NCBI GenBank assembly: GCA_905205975.1
Contig: CAJLFQ010000087.1
Span: forward strand, 1 to 8,395
Direction of reading: 5' to 3'
From: an uncultured Eubacteriales bacterium
Lineage (GTDB): Bacteria; Bacillota; Clostridia; Oscillospirales; QAMX01
DNA length: 8,395 nucleotides
Shown here: one piece after another, positions 1-5,930 of the stretch
Numbering within the stretch: position 1 is the first letter of the stretch
Layout: the number at the start of each line of letters is the position of its first letter
Program-made: the position numbers and the translations under genes
The notes under the pieces: model-generated
What the model was told of the DNA's origin: nothing
The model's database searches: none
The model's input: only the letters and a program-made list of their open reading frames with translations

Positions 1-1
1 C

Positions 2-763
2 ACCGCACGAACCCTTGCTCTGCTGCTGGCGCTGCTGTCTGTTTTTCTCTTCCTGCCCGGCTGCGCCAAAAAGCCGGAACCCATCATGTATGATGATGAA
101 TTCCAAGGGTATATGACTGCATCCGTTATTCAACTCCCCTATACACAGCTTTTTGATCGTTATTCAGACCCAGGCAATGCGCTCCAAAAAGAAGTCCTGA
201 TTCCCTGTATTGTTGAAATTGGAGACGTCATTCCACAAGAACAACTCGATTCACAAACCGATATTGCTTTTTCCTATTTTTCCATCGTCTATCACGCAAA
301 GGTCATCTTTGATTTTGCCGCCGGTTCTGAAGTCAGCAAAGACATTTTGTACCGTCAGGATGGACAAATTGCGCAGCAGCGCCGCTGTGACCCGCCCTAT
401 CGACCGGGCGATCGTTTTTTCACGCTGCTGACAATCGAATCCGAGTATGGTACACGCGGCTCCTACTACGGCGCGAACAGCCGGTATGACCTCTACGAGG
501 AGGACAATGAGCAGGTGCTCTACCGACGCAGCGTCGTCAGCCCGGAGCTTGCCGGTTTACAGCTGCCGCTGGCGGAAGAAGTTCGCACTCGAATTACAAC
601 TACAACCAAAAATCCGGCTATCTATGGCGAAAAGTTCCGGCTGGCTGATTTTTCTGCGTTTGTCGTCGAAGACCTGAAAGAGCGCGGGCTGCTTGCTTCC
701 GCGGAAACCATCACCGAACGGACTGCTCTGCTGACGCCGGACGATGACGGCGCCAGTGATTGA
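2..763 (+). CDS. Lipoprotein of unknown function, 5' end missing
   Basis: The reading frame is open from the first bases of the window, so the start codon lies upstream; 253 residues are visible. The first visible residues form a Leu-rich hydrophobic stretch ending in the lipobox L-P-G-C, with the Cys codon at 62-64. The mature protein is therefore probably lipid-anchored on the outside of the cytoplasmic membrane. The ATG at 86 falls after the lipobox and should not be used as the start. I do not recognise the mature domain. It looks beta-rich, with a Pro-Tyr-Arg-Pro-Gly-Asp-Arg stretch at about 401-421, reminiscent of secreted proteins of the 'pxxxGDxYLLFL' kind, and two Cys residues (near 205 and 386) that could pair. 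Base composition is odd: 61-360 is about 43% GC by hand count, whereas the rest of the gene and its neighbours are near 60%. The gene converges on the transporter operon and ends in the shared terminator at 790-837. Confidence 0.7.
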   Translation, partial: TARTLALLLALLSVFLFLPGCAKKPEPIMYDDEFQGYMTASVIQLPYTQLFDRYSDPGNALQKEVLIPCIVEIGDVIPQEQLDSQTDIAFSYFSIVYHAKVIFDFAAGSEVSKDILYRQDGQIAQQRRCDPPYRPGDRFFTLLTIESEYGTRGSYYGANSRYDLYEEDNEQVLYRRSVVSPELAGLQLPLAEEVRTRITTTTKNPAIYGEKFRLADFSAFVVEDLKERGLLASAETITERTALLTPDDDGASD

Positions 764-789
764 GGTGTTCGTTTTGCGATACAACAGAT

Positions 790-837
790 AAAAAGGTTCC
801 CGCTCCGGAAGGCTTTCCGGATGCAGGAACCTTTTTT
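790..837. terminator. Bidirectional intrinsic terminator between convergent genes
   Basis: The outer arms are AAAAAGGTTCC (790-800) and GGAACCTTTTT (826-836). They enclose an inner stem TCCGGAA/TTCCGGA (804-810 and 815-821) with a GGCT loop. On the + strand the hairpin ends in six T (832-837); on the minus strand it ends in five T. It lies 26 bases after the lipoprotein stop and 16 bases after the transporter stop, so it can end both convergent transcripts. Confidence 0.85.
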
Positions 838-853
838 ATGGTATGTATCGGTT

Positions 854-3523
854 TCAGCGCAGATGCCGGCTTTCTTTTTGAGGCGCGTTGCTGGCGGAAT
901 CAATCAGACCGTATTTTTTTCGGATGCGTTCCAGCTTTTCCAGCATGGGTTCCGCTGCAATCCAGAGGAAAAACGCTGTGGCGGCTGCATGGATGCAATC
1001 CATCGGGAACCCGGAAAGATAATACGAGAGCAGGATTTCCCATGTGAGATCCGTGGACCACATGACTGCGGACGCAAAATTCATCAGGCCGCCATATAGA
1101 ATCAAGGCGCTGAGCGCGCCGAAGATACTGAGCTGCGCCCGTCTTGCGAGCAGCCGGCCGCGCTGGAAGAGAACGCCTGCCGTAAATCCGACCAGCCCCA
1201 TGGCAAACATCTGCCACGGCGTCCATGGCCCTTGTGCAAACAGCACGTTGGAAGCCAGCATTGTGACGGCGCCGACCAGGAATCCGGTTTCTCCCCCGAA
1301 AGCGACTCCGGCCAGAATTGCAATGGCCATCACCGGCTTGAACTGCGGGAGCATGAAAAAGACCGCCCGCCCCGCGACGCCGATGGCACACAGCACGGCA
1401 ATCACCACCAGTTCACGCGCCTGCGGCTTTCGCCCTTCAAAAACAAGGAAGAACGGCGCCATGCATTCCAGCAGCACCAATATGGCGGTCAGATAGTATC
1501 GGCGGCCGGCAAACAACGTCATTCCGCCCCAGAGGGTCAGCGGAATCAGCAGCAGAATCGAGACGGCTGCTGCCACGGTTCGTTTGGAGAGCCGTCTTTT
1601 TTGCGGGCGAACTGCTGGGGGCGCCGAACGCCGGCTGACCGCCGCCGCAAAGATCGCCAGCAGTGCAAACAGCAGACCATACTGTACCATGCGGCTTTTG
1701 GAGACCAACTCCCCGGGGCGGGCCAGCTCTGTATGAGCCGACATCCAGAACAGCAGCCCAAAGAGACCCGTCAAATCCACGGCGGCCAGCCATTTTCTCC
1801 ACCGCGGCAGTTTTTGTTTTGGATCGTCCGGCGAGCCGGCGCAAGGAGGCGGCAGCGGCTCGGTCAGGCTGCAATCCGGCTCCGATGCACGCGGTTCCAT
1901 GATTCCGCCGCACACACGGATCAATTCCGCTGCGGTGACGGCTTCCGGCAGCGACGGAACTTCTGCCGCCGCACCGCGAACCATGCGGTTGGCCGTCGTC
2001 GTATAAAAGCTGCCGCCGGAGAAAAAGGATCTGGGCGTCGCCTCTGAGACGATTTCGCCGTGGAAAAACAGCGCACAGCGATGCGCATGCGCCGCGCAGA
2101 ATTCCACGTCATGGCTTGCCATCAGGACGGCTGCGCCGCGTGCCAGCAGCGATTTCAGGATCGCCGCGAACTGTTCCTTGAATGCGGCATCCATCCCCTT
2201 GGTTGGCTCGTCGAGCAGCAGGATATCCGGCTGCGCCATCAAAAGTTTTGCCAGCGCTGCGCGCTGCTGTTCTCCGCCGGATAAATCATATGGGTGCCGA
2301 TCCAGGAGTGATTCCAGCTGACAGAGGCGAACCAGCCGAATCGCTTCCGCATTCGGTTCACGACCGTCAAACAGGTCCTCGCGCACCGTCTTTTTCAAAA
2401 AGAGCGTCTGCGGGTTCTGCGGCAGATACCGGACGACGCCTTGTGAAAGGATAGCGCCTCGCTGCGGTTTTTTCAGACCGGCCAGCAATTTGAGCGACGT
2501 CGTTTTCCCAGTACCGTTTCCACCCAGCAGCGCCAGACATTCTCCGCGGCGTAGCGTCAGGTTCAGCCCACGCACAACTTCTTCCTGTTCCGGGTCATAC
2601 CGGAAGTGGACATCCTCCGCCGACAGGACCACATCGCCGCCGCATACCGGTTCGCTTGCAGGCAGTTGATTCAGCGGATGCGACGCAGCGAAACCGGCCA
2701 GCCAGCGGCAGCCGTCTTTCACCGTGACCGGGCAGGCCGCATCGGTTTCAGCCGCCGCCCAGACACGCATCGGAACCGGCATCGACTGGAACATCGAATG
2801 CCCGGCGGCTTTCAGCATTTGGCCGACTTCTGCCGGCGTCCCAGTGCAGATCAAACGCCCGCCGGACAAAACCGCAGCGGTATCTGCCAATGCAAGCGCC
2901 TCTTCCAGCCGGTGTTCCGAGAGGATCACCGTTGTGCCGAGTTCGCGGTTGATGCGCGCCAGCGCCGCCAGAAAATCGGAAGCGGCAATCGGGTCCAGCT
3001 GACTGGTTGGCTCGTCCAAAACGAGAACTTCCGGCTGCATGACCATGACAGACGCCAGATTCAGAAGCTGTTTCTGTCCGCCGGACAGCTCGGCAGTCGG
3101 GCGGGTAAACCACGTTTGAATGCCGAAAAACGACGCGGTTTCCGCGACGCGGCGCCGGATCGTCTGGGTGTCGCAGCCGAGGCTTTCCAATCCGAACGCC
3201 AGTTCATGCCAGACTTTGTCGGTCACGGTCTGGTTTTCCGGATTTTGCGTGACGAATCCGATGGCAGACGCCTGCATACGGTTGTCAGCCGCATCCAGCG
3301 GCGTGCCGTTGAACAAAACCTGTCCGGTTCGAACGCCGTGCGGCGTCAGAACGGATTTCAGTTGGCGGAGCAGCGTCGATTTTCCGCAGCCCGACGGGCC
3401 GCAGAGCACGAGGAATGCGCCGCGCGGAATGCAAAGTGTGATGTCTTCAATCGCAGGAAGCGTCTGATCCAGATAAGAAAACGTCAGATCGCGGAGTTCA
3501 AAAATCGGGGTTGGGTCATTCAT
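854..3523 (-). CDS. ECF transporter fusion: two ABC ATPases plus membrane S component, probable cobalamin (CbrTU-type)
   Basis: This 889-residue protein joins three ECF-transporter parts that are usually separate. The first ATPase has Walker A GPSGCGKST (42-50), Q-loop Gln93, signature LSGGQ (146-150), Walker B VLVLDEP (166-172), D-loop SQLD (174-177) and switch His204. The second has GGNGTGKTT (334-342), Q-loop Gln369, LSGGE (414-418), ILLLDEP (434-440), D-loop KGMD (442-445) and His471. Both look catalytically intact. A Pro-rich linker (about 520-575) leads to a hydrophobic half (about 577-860) with some 8-9 membrane segments. Residues 704-860, including PQFKP, FGGETGFLVGA and QGPWTPWQMFA, resemble the S component assigned to cobalamin uptake (CbrT). 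About two extra segments at 577-630 precede the S part. ATP hydrolysis would drive vitamin uptake with the upstream EcfT, whose stop codon it overlaps by 8 bases. AGGAGG at 3536-3541 is the likely RBS, 12 bases from the ATG. Transporter class is near certain; the substrate is inferred. Confidence 0.9.
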   Translation of the reverse strand: MNDPTPIFELRDLTFSYLDQTLPAIEDITLCIPRGAFLVLCGPSGCGKSTLLRQLKSVLTPHGVRTGQVLFNGTPLDAADNRMQASAIGFVTQNPENQTVTDKVWHELAFGLESLGCDTQTIRRRVAETASFFGIQTWFTRPTAELSGGQKQLLNLASVMVMQPEVLVLDEPTSQLDPIAASDFLAALARINRELGTTVILSEHRLEEALALADTAAVLSGGRLICTGTPAEVGQMLKAAGHSMFQSMPVPMRVWAAAETDAACPVTVKDGCRWLAGFAASHPLNQLPASEPVCGGDVVLSAEDVHFRYDPEQEEVVRGLNLTLRRGECLALLGGNGTGKTTSLKLLAGLKKPQRGAILSQGVVRYLPQNPQTLFLKKTVREDLFDGREPNAEAIRLVRLCQLESLLDRHPYDLSGGEQQRAALAKLLMAQPDILLLDEPTKGMDAAFKEQFAAILKSLLARGAAVLMASHDVEFCAAHAHRCALFFHGEIVSEATPRSFFSGGSFYTTTANRMVRGAAAEVPSLPEAVTAAELIRVCGGIMEPRASEPDCSLTEPLPPPCAGSPDDPKQKLPRWRKWLAAVDLTGLFGLLFWMSAHTELARPGELVSKSRMVQYGLLFALLAIFAAAVSRRSAPPAVRPQKRRLSKRTVAAAVSILLLIPLTLWGGMTLFAGRRYYLTAILVLLECMAPFFLVFEGRKPQARELVVIAVLCAIGVAGRAVFFMLPQFKPVMAIAILAGVAFGGETGFLVGAVTMLASNVLFAQGPWTPWQMFAMGLVGFTAGVLFQRGRLLARRAQLSIFGALSALILYGGLMNFASAVMWSTDLTWEILLSYYLSGFPMDCIHAAATAFFLWIAAEPMLEKLERIRKKYGLIDSASNAPQKESRHLR

Positions 3524-4409
3524 GACGTTTGTCCGCCTCCTGTCGTTTGATGATCATGCCCAGCGCCCATGCGGACGGCGTCAGGCAAAGCGCCCCAAAA
3601 ACCAGCAGCAGCCAGATCTGCATGGCACTGACCGGCGCACCCCGGGGTGATGGAAACCACTGCCACTGCATACCGCCGGCGAATGCGCCGCAGAGCAGCT
3701 GGAATCCGCAGTCTGCAAGCCACCAAAGCATCGCACGGTCGCGTGCATCCAGCCGGTAAATCGAGAACGACGTCCTGCCCGGCAGGCCGTGACCGCGGCT
3801 CTTCATGCTGTCTGCGGTTTCGACGGCGTTTTCCAGCGCCCATGTGACCAGCGCCGACAGCATAGCGGAAGCGTTCCGGAAGCGTTTGCGCAGGTTTCCG
3901 GTTTCAACCCCGCAGCCGAGACCCTGCTGCGCTTCCCGGATCGCCGCCAGCTGTCTGCGGAACCGCGGGACAAAACGAAGCGTCATGGAAAGCAGCAGGC
4001 CGAGCGACGGCGCCGCCCGGCCGAACAGATACAGCAGCTGGTCCGACGTAATGACGTCGGTACAGACGGCAAACCAGAGAATCACGGCAGCCAGCAGCAT
4101 GGCGGACGACGCACCGTTCAGGAGCGCCTCCAGCGTCAGCATATTGCCGTCCGGCAGGCGGAAGAGCATCGTCTGTCCGGCATGATTGAAAAGTGCATTG
4201 ATCGCCGCCGTCAGCACTGCCAGCGGCAGCAGCCGGAGCAGCATTTTCCCGGCGGCGGAAAAGCCGCGCAGGCAGCCGACGCAGAGAAACGCCCCCAGCA
4301 GAGAGGTCAGCAGATAGGCTGGATGCGTGAAAAACATGGAAAAGCCGATCACCAGTGAAAAAAACAGAAAATTGACCGACGGATGTCCGTCAAAAACCGG
4401 CACACGCAT
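3516..4409 (-). CDS. ecfT: ECF transporter transmembrane component EcfT
   Basis: This 297-residue integral membrane protein is the scaffold of an ECF vitamin transporter, linking the ATPases to the S component. Hydrophobic segments fall near residues 12-48, 58-74, 101-117, 132-144, 226-245 and 262-285. The cytoplasmic coupling region contains RFVPRFRRQLAAIREAQQGLG-like sequence at about 145-165 and the ETADSMKSRGHGLPGRT stretch at 197-213. The SRG of the latter matches the second Ala-Arg-Gly coupling motif of EcfT proteins. At the first motif position the sequence reads Gln-Gln-Gly-Leu-Gly, without the usual Arg. The start at 4409 is chosen because an RBS-like AAAGGGGG sits 7 bases upstream and the membrane protein begins naturally there. 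The in-frame ATG at 4535 lies upstream of the promoter and is rejected. The gene is first in its operon and is translationally coupled to the A-A-S fusion. It resembles the dedicated T component of cobalamin-type systems (CbrV), but that assignment is inferred. Confidence 0.9.
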   Translation of the reverse strand: MRVPVFDGHPSVNFLFFSLVIGFSMFFTHPAYLLTSLLGAFLCVGCLRGFSAAGKMLLRLLPLAVLTAAINALFNHAGQTMLFRLPDGNMLTLEALLNGASSAMLLAAVILWFAVCTDVITSDQLLYLFGRAAPSLGLLLSMTLRFVPRFRRQLAAIREAQQGLGCGVETGNLRKRFRNASAMLSALVTWALENAVETADSMKSRGHGLPGRTSFSIYRLDARDRAMLWWLADCGFQLLCGAFAGGMQWQWFPSPRGAPVSAMQIWLLLVFGALCLTPSAWALGMIIKRQEADKRHE

Positions 4410-4416
4410 GGAAACG

Positions 4417-4424
4417 CCCCCTTT
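4417..4424 (-). promoter_or_regulatory. Ribosome binding site deciding the ecfT start
   Basis: AAAGGGGG on the minus strand lies 7 bases before the ATG at 4409. No comparable site precedes the longer in-frame start at 4535, which also lies outside the predicted transcript. The site therefore supports the 297-residue product. Confidence 0.75.
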
Positions 4425-4476
4425 CCGCGATCTTTCAGCCCAGCGCTCCGGGCATAAAATGTCTCTGTAAAATATG

Positions 4477-4505
4477 AGTATACCTGATTTTTGTCCGATT
4501 GTCAA
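4477..4505 (-). promoter_or_regulatory. Housekeeping sigma promoter for the transporter operon
   Basis: On the minus strand, TTGACA (4505-4500) is followed by a 17-base spacer and TATACT (4482-4477). The -35 is a perfect sigma-70/sigma-A match and the -10 differs by one base. Transcription would start near 4470, giving a leader of about 60 bases before ecfT. That is too short for a cobalamin riboswitch. Confidence 0.85.
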
Positions 4506-4519
4506 TCCCGCAGGCGGGA
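4506..4519. repeat. Inverted repeat between the divergent promoters (candidate operator)
   Basis: TCCCGC and GCGGGA are perfect 6-base arms around a central AG. The repeat fills almost the whole space between the two -35 boxes (4500-4505 and 4522-4527), where one bound protein could affect both promoters. Its inner 12 bases recur at 5138-5149 inside the anti-sigma-like gene. No regulator gene for it is visible in the window, so the operator role is inferred. Confidence 0.45.
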
Positions 4520-4521
4520 AC

Positions 4522-4550
4522 TTGACGAACGGCATAAAAAATGATATGCT
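4522..4550 (+). promoter_or_regulatory. Housekeeping sigma promoter for the sigma/anti-sigma operon
   Basis: TTGACG (4522-4527), a 17-base spacer and TATGCT (4545-4550) form a good sigma-A promoter. Transcription would start near 4557, leaving about 60 bases of leader before the sigma gene. The operon therefore seems to have basal housekeeping expression rather than depending only on its own sigma factor. Confidence 0.8.
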
Positions 4551-4617
4551 ATTGGCAGACGATCCCCCGACAATTCGATGTCTTGCATCGTATTAACCAT
4601 AAGGAGGGCTCTTTTGC

Positions 4618-5097
4618 ATGCCTGCGGACGAAGCATTCGCCGCCTTTTATGAGCGGCACTACAAAATGGTTTACCGCATCTGTCTGGTTTATCTCAAAAA
4701 TACCGCAGATGCTGAAGACTGCACAGAGGATGTGTTTGTCAAAGTTCTGACAGGCGGCTTTACGTTTCAAAACGAGGCACACGAACGGGCTTGGCTCAGC
4801 GTCACAACCGTCAATCTCTGCAAAGACCGTTTGAAGCACTGGTGGCAGAAAAAAACCGAACCGCTGGAAGCCGCGGCCGAAAGATCCGATCAGGCTGCGC
4901 CGGAGCTGGATGAAACGCTGGAAATTGTCCGCCGCCTCCCTGCGAAATACAAAGACGTCATCTGTCTCTACTATTATTTGGGCTATCAGACGGATGAAAT
5001 CGCCGCGCTGTTGAAGAAACCGCCGTCCACCATCCGGAACCATCTTCGGGAAGCGCGCATGATTTTGCGCAAACAGTTAGGAGGAAATGATCTATGA
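4618..5097 (+). CDS. ECF-family RNA polymerase sigma factor
   Basis: At 159 residues this has the usual size of an extracytoplasmic-function (group 4) sigma factor, which has only regions 2 and 4. Region 2 spans about residues 5-75, including YERHYKMVYRICLVYLKN, the acidic DAEDCTEDVF helix (31-40) and ERAWLSVTTVNLCKDRLK, typical of the core-binding and -10-recognition helices. Region 4 spans about 99-153, with LPAKYKDVICLYYYLGYQ and a helix-turn-helix at about 125-146 for the -35 element. AAGGAGG at 4601-4607 lies 10 bases before the ATG. The stop overlaps the next start in ATGA, the usual arrangement with a cognate anti-sigma factor. The protein would redirect RNA polymerase to envelope-response promoters when released. 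The subfamily and target genes cannot be told from sequence alone; the family call is very secure. Confidence 0.95.
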   Translation: MPADEAFAAFYERHYKMVYRICLVYLKNTADAEDCTEDVFVKVLTGGFTFQNEAHERAWLSVTTVNLCKDRLKHWWQKKTEPLEAAAERSDQAAPELDETLEIVRRLPAKYKDVICLYYYLGYQTDEIAALLKKPPSTIRNHLREARMILRKQLGGNDL

Positions 5098-5735
5098 GCG
5101 ATGAGAATCCGATCCGCAAGGCATTGAACGATACAAACCCGCAGGCGGGCGCCAAAGAGCGCATGTATCAGCATATCTTAGACAAGCCCGCACAGGCAAA
5201 ACGGCCCGCTCCCAAGCGGCCGGTACTACGCATGCTCCGTTTTGCAGTTCCGATTGCTGCATGTGTCTGTCTGGCATTTATCTGGGGCGTCACTCACCCT
5301 TCCGGCAAAACGCCTTCAGAAACAGTTCCCTGGCTTCAAGACGGGAACCCTTATACAGAAGTGGCGGATGCCTCCGGTTTTCAGACGCTTCATCTGGTAC
5401 TGGATGCACCGGCTGACGCCTCCGATGTATCGTACGGGATTCTGGGCGGCAATATCGCCTGCATCTCGTTCACATGGAATCAAGCCGACTATGATTTTCG
5501 CGTTTCGGCAGATCCCGACGCGGTCATAACCGGGCTCAGCGGTTCTGTTTTGGAAACGCTGACGCCGGACGATCTGCCGCAAGGGGTTTTCAAAGATTTC
5601 GGCGGCATGTCTGAAGTCACATGGTCCAGCAATACGCTCCGCTGCTGCCTCATGCAAACCGGCGGTGCCGCACAGGAGGACGTCCTGCGGCTGGCGCGCA
5701 TACTGGCTGCATCTGTCGCGGCCGACAACAATTGA
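5094..5735 (+). CDS. Single-pass membrane protein, probable anti-sigma factor
   Basis: This 213-residue protein has a cytoplasmic N-terminus of about 47 residues that is basic near the membrane, one membrane segment at about 48-66 (MLRFAVPIAACVCLAFIWGV) and an outer domain of about 145 residues. That topology, and the 4-base ATGA overlap with the sigma gene, indicate an anti-sigma factor that holds the sigma factor at the membrane until an outside signal is sensed. AGGAGG at 5079-5084 lies 9 bases before the ATG. The cytoplasmic part lacks the HxxxCxxC zinc motif of ZAS-type anti-sigma factors. It is short, with a KERMYQHILDK helix that could contact the sigma factor. I do not recognise the outer domain, which has no lipobox and looks globular, with several Thr/Ser/Gly-rich strands. 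The function is inferred from context and topology, not from a named domain. Confidence 0.7.
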   Translation: MSDENPIRKALNDTNPQAGAKERMYQHILDKPAQAKRPAPKRPVLRMLRFAVPIAACVCLAFIWGVTHPSGKTPSETVPWLQDGNPYTEVADASGFQTLHLVLDAPADASDVSYGILGGNIACISFTWNQADYDFRVSADPDAVITGLSGSVLETLTPDDLPQGVFKDFGGMSEVTWSSNTLRCCLMQTGGAAQEDVLRLARILAASVAADNN

Positions 5736-5780
5736 ACATTTGAGCATCGCGTGCAGGGCTTCCATCTCCTGCCGCTCAAA

Positions 5781-5826
5781 AAAATGTCGGGGGTCTGCTG
5801 AAAAAACAGCAGACCCCCGACATTTT
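5781..5826. terminator. Perfect 20-bp hairpin terminator after the sigma operon
   Basis: Two perfect 20-base arms (5781-5800 and 5807-5826) enclose a six-A loop (5801-5806), 45 bases after the anti-sigma stop. The + strand transcript has only four U, all inside the stem, followed by GG. The minus-strand reading would instead end in seven U, though no minus-strand gene needs it. It probably terminates the sigma operon; how efficiently on the + strand is uncertain. Confidence 0.7.
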
Positions 5827-5865
5827 GGATGGGTGCATCGTTTTATCAATGGACGCACAAAAAAG

Positions 5866-5890
5866 GCGAACCGTTTTCATCGATCGCGTC
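5866..5890 (+). promoter_or_regulatory. Weak candidate ECF-sigma promoter before the lipoprotein operon
   Basis: GCGAACC (5866-5872) resembles a GAAC-type ECF -35 and CGTC (5887-5890) a typical ECF -10, with a 14-base gap between them. The usual gap from a TGAAAC box is about 16, so the match is imperfect. No convincing housekeeping promoter was seen in 5827-5930. Recognition by the neighbouring sigma factor is a guess. Confidence 0.3.
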
Positions 5891-5907
5891 AATCACATCG
5901 ATGAAAA
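5874..5907. repeat. 11-bp inverted repeat upstream of the DUF4358 gene (operator or leader hairpin)
   Basis: TTTTCATCGAT (5874-5884) and ATCGATGAAAA (5897-5907) are perfect inverted arms around 12 bases. The repeat ends 7 bases before the RBS and covers the candidate ECF -10. It could be a protein-binding site or an mRNA hairpin that affects translation. It lacks a following U tract, so it is not a terminator. Confidence 0.5.
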
Positions 5908-5914
5908 GAACACG

Positions 5915-5922
5915 AAAAGGAG
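5915..5922 (+). promoter_or_regulatory. Ribosome binding site deciding the DUF4358 gene start
   Basis: AAAAGGAG lies 8 bases before the ATG at 5931. This favours the 230-residue product beginning with a lipoprotein signal peptide over the longer in-frame start at 5829, which would overlap the hairpin region and put extra residues before the signal peptide. Confidence 0.8.
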
Positions 5923-5930
5923 TGTCACAC

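Noticed and set aside
1232..2047. + strand open frame of 271 codons opposite the S-component region
   Set aside because: It is a shadow of the fusion gene, with low-complexity Arg/Gln/His composition and no recognisable domain.
2606..3550. Long + strand open frame (314 codons) opposite the transporter fusion
   Set aside because: It lies wholly antisense to strongly conserved ABC ATPase motifs, is rich in Arg/Gln as expected from a GC-rich shadow, and has no convincing RBS.
4410..4535. N-terminal extension of EcfT from the ATG at 4535
   Set aside because: It would begin upstream of the predicted promoter and transcription start, has no RBS, and adds a non-membrane leader not typical of the family.
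4516..4540. GGGAACTT resembling an ECF -35 box upstream of the sigma gene, suggesting autoregulation
   Set aside because: No GTC-type -10 lies at the expected distance of about 16 bases, whereas a clear housekeeping promoter overlaps the same bases.
4410..4617. Cobalamin or other riboswitch in the divergent region
   Set aside because: Both predicted leaders are about 60 bases and contain no extended multi-stem structure that I can see.
5829..5930. Start of the DUF4358 protein at 5829
   Set aside because: It would place 34 extra residues before an otherwise normal lipoprotein signal peptide, and the good RBS serves the ATG at 5931.
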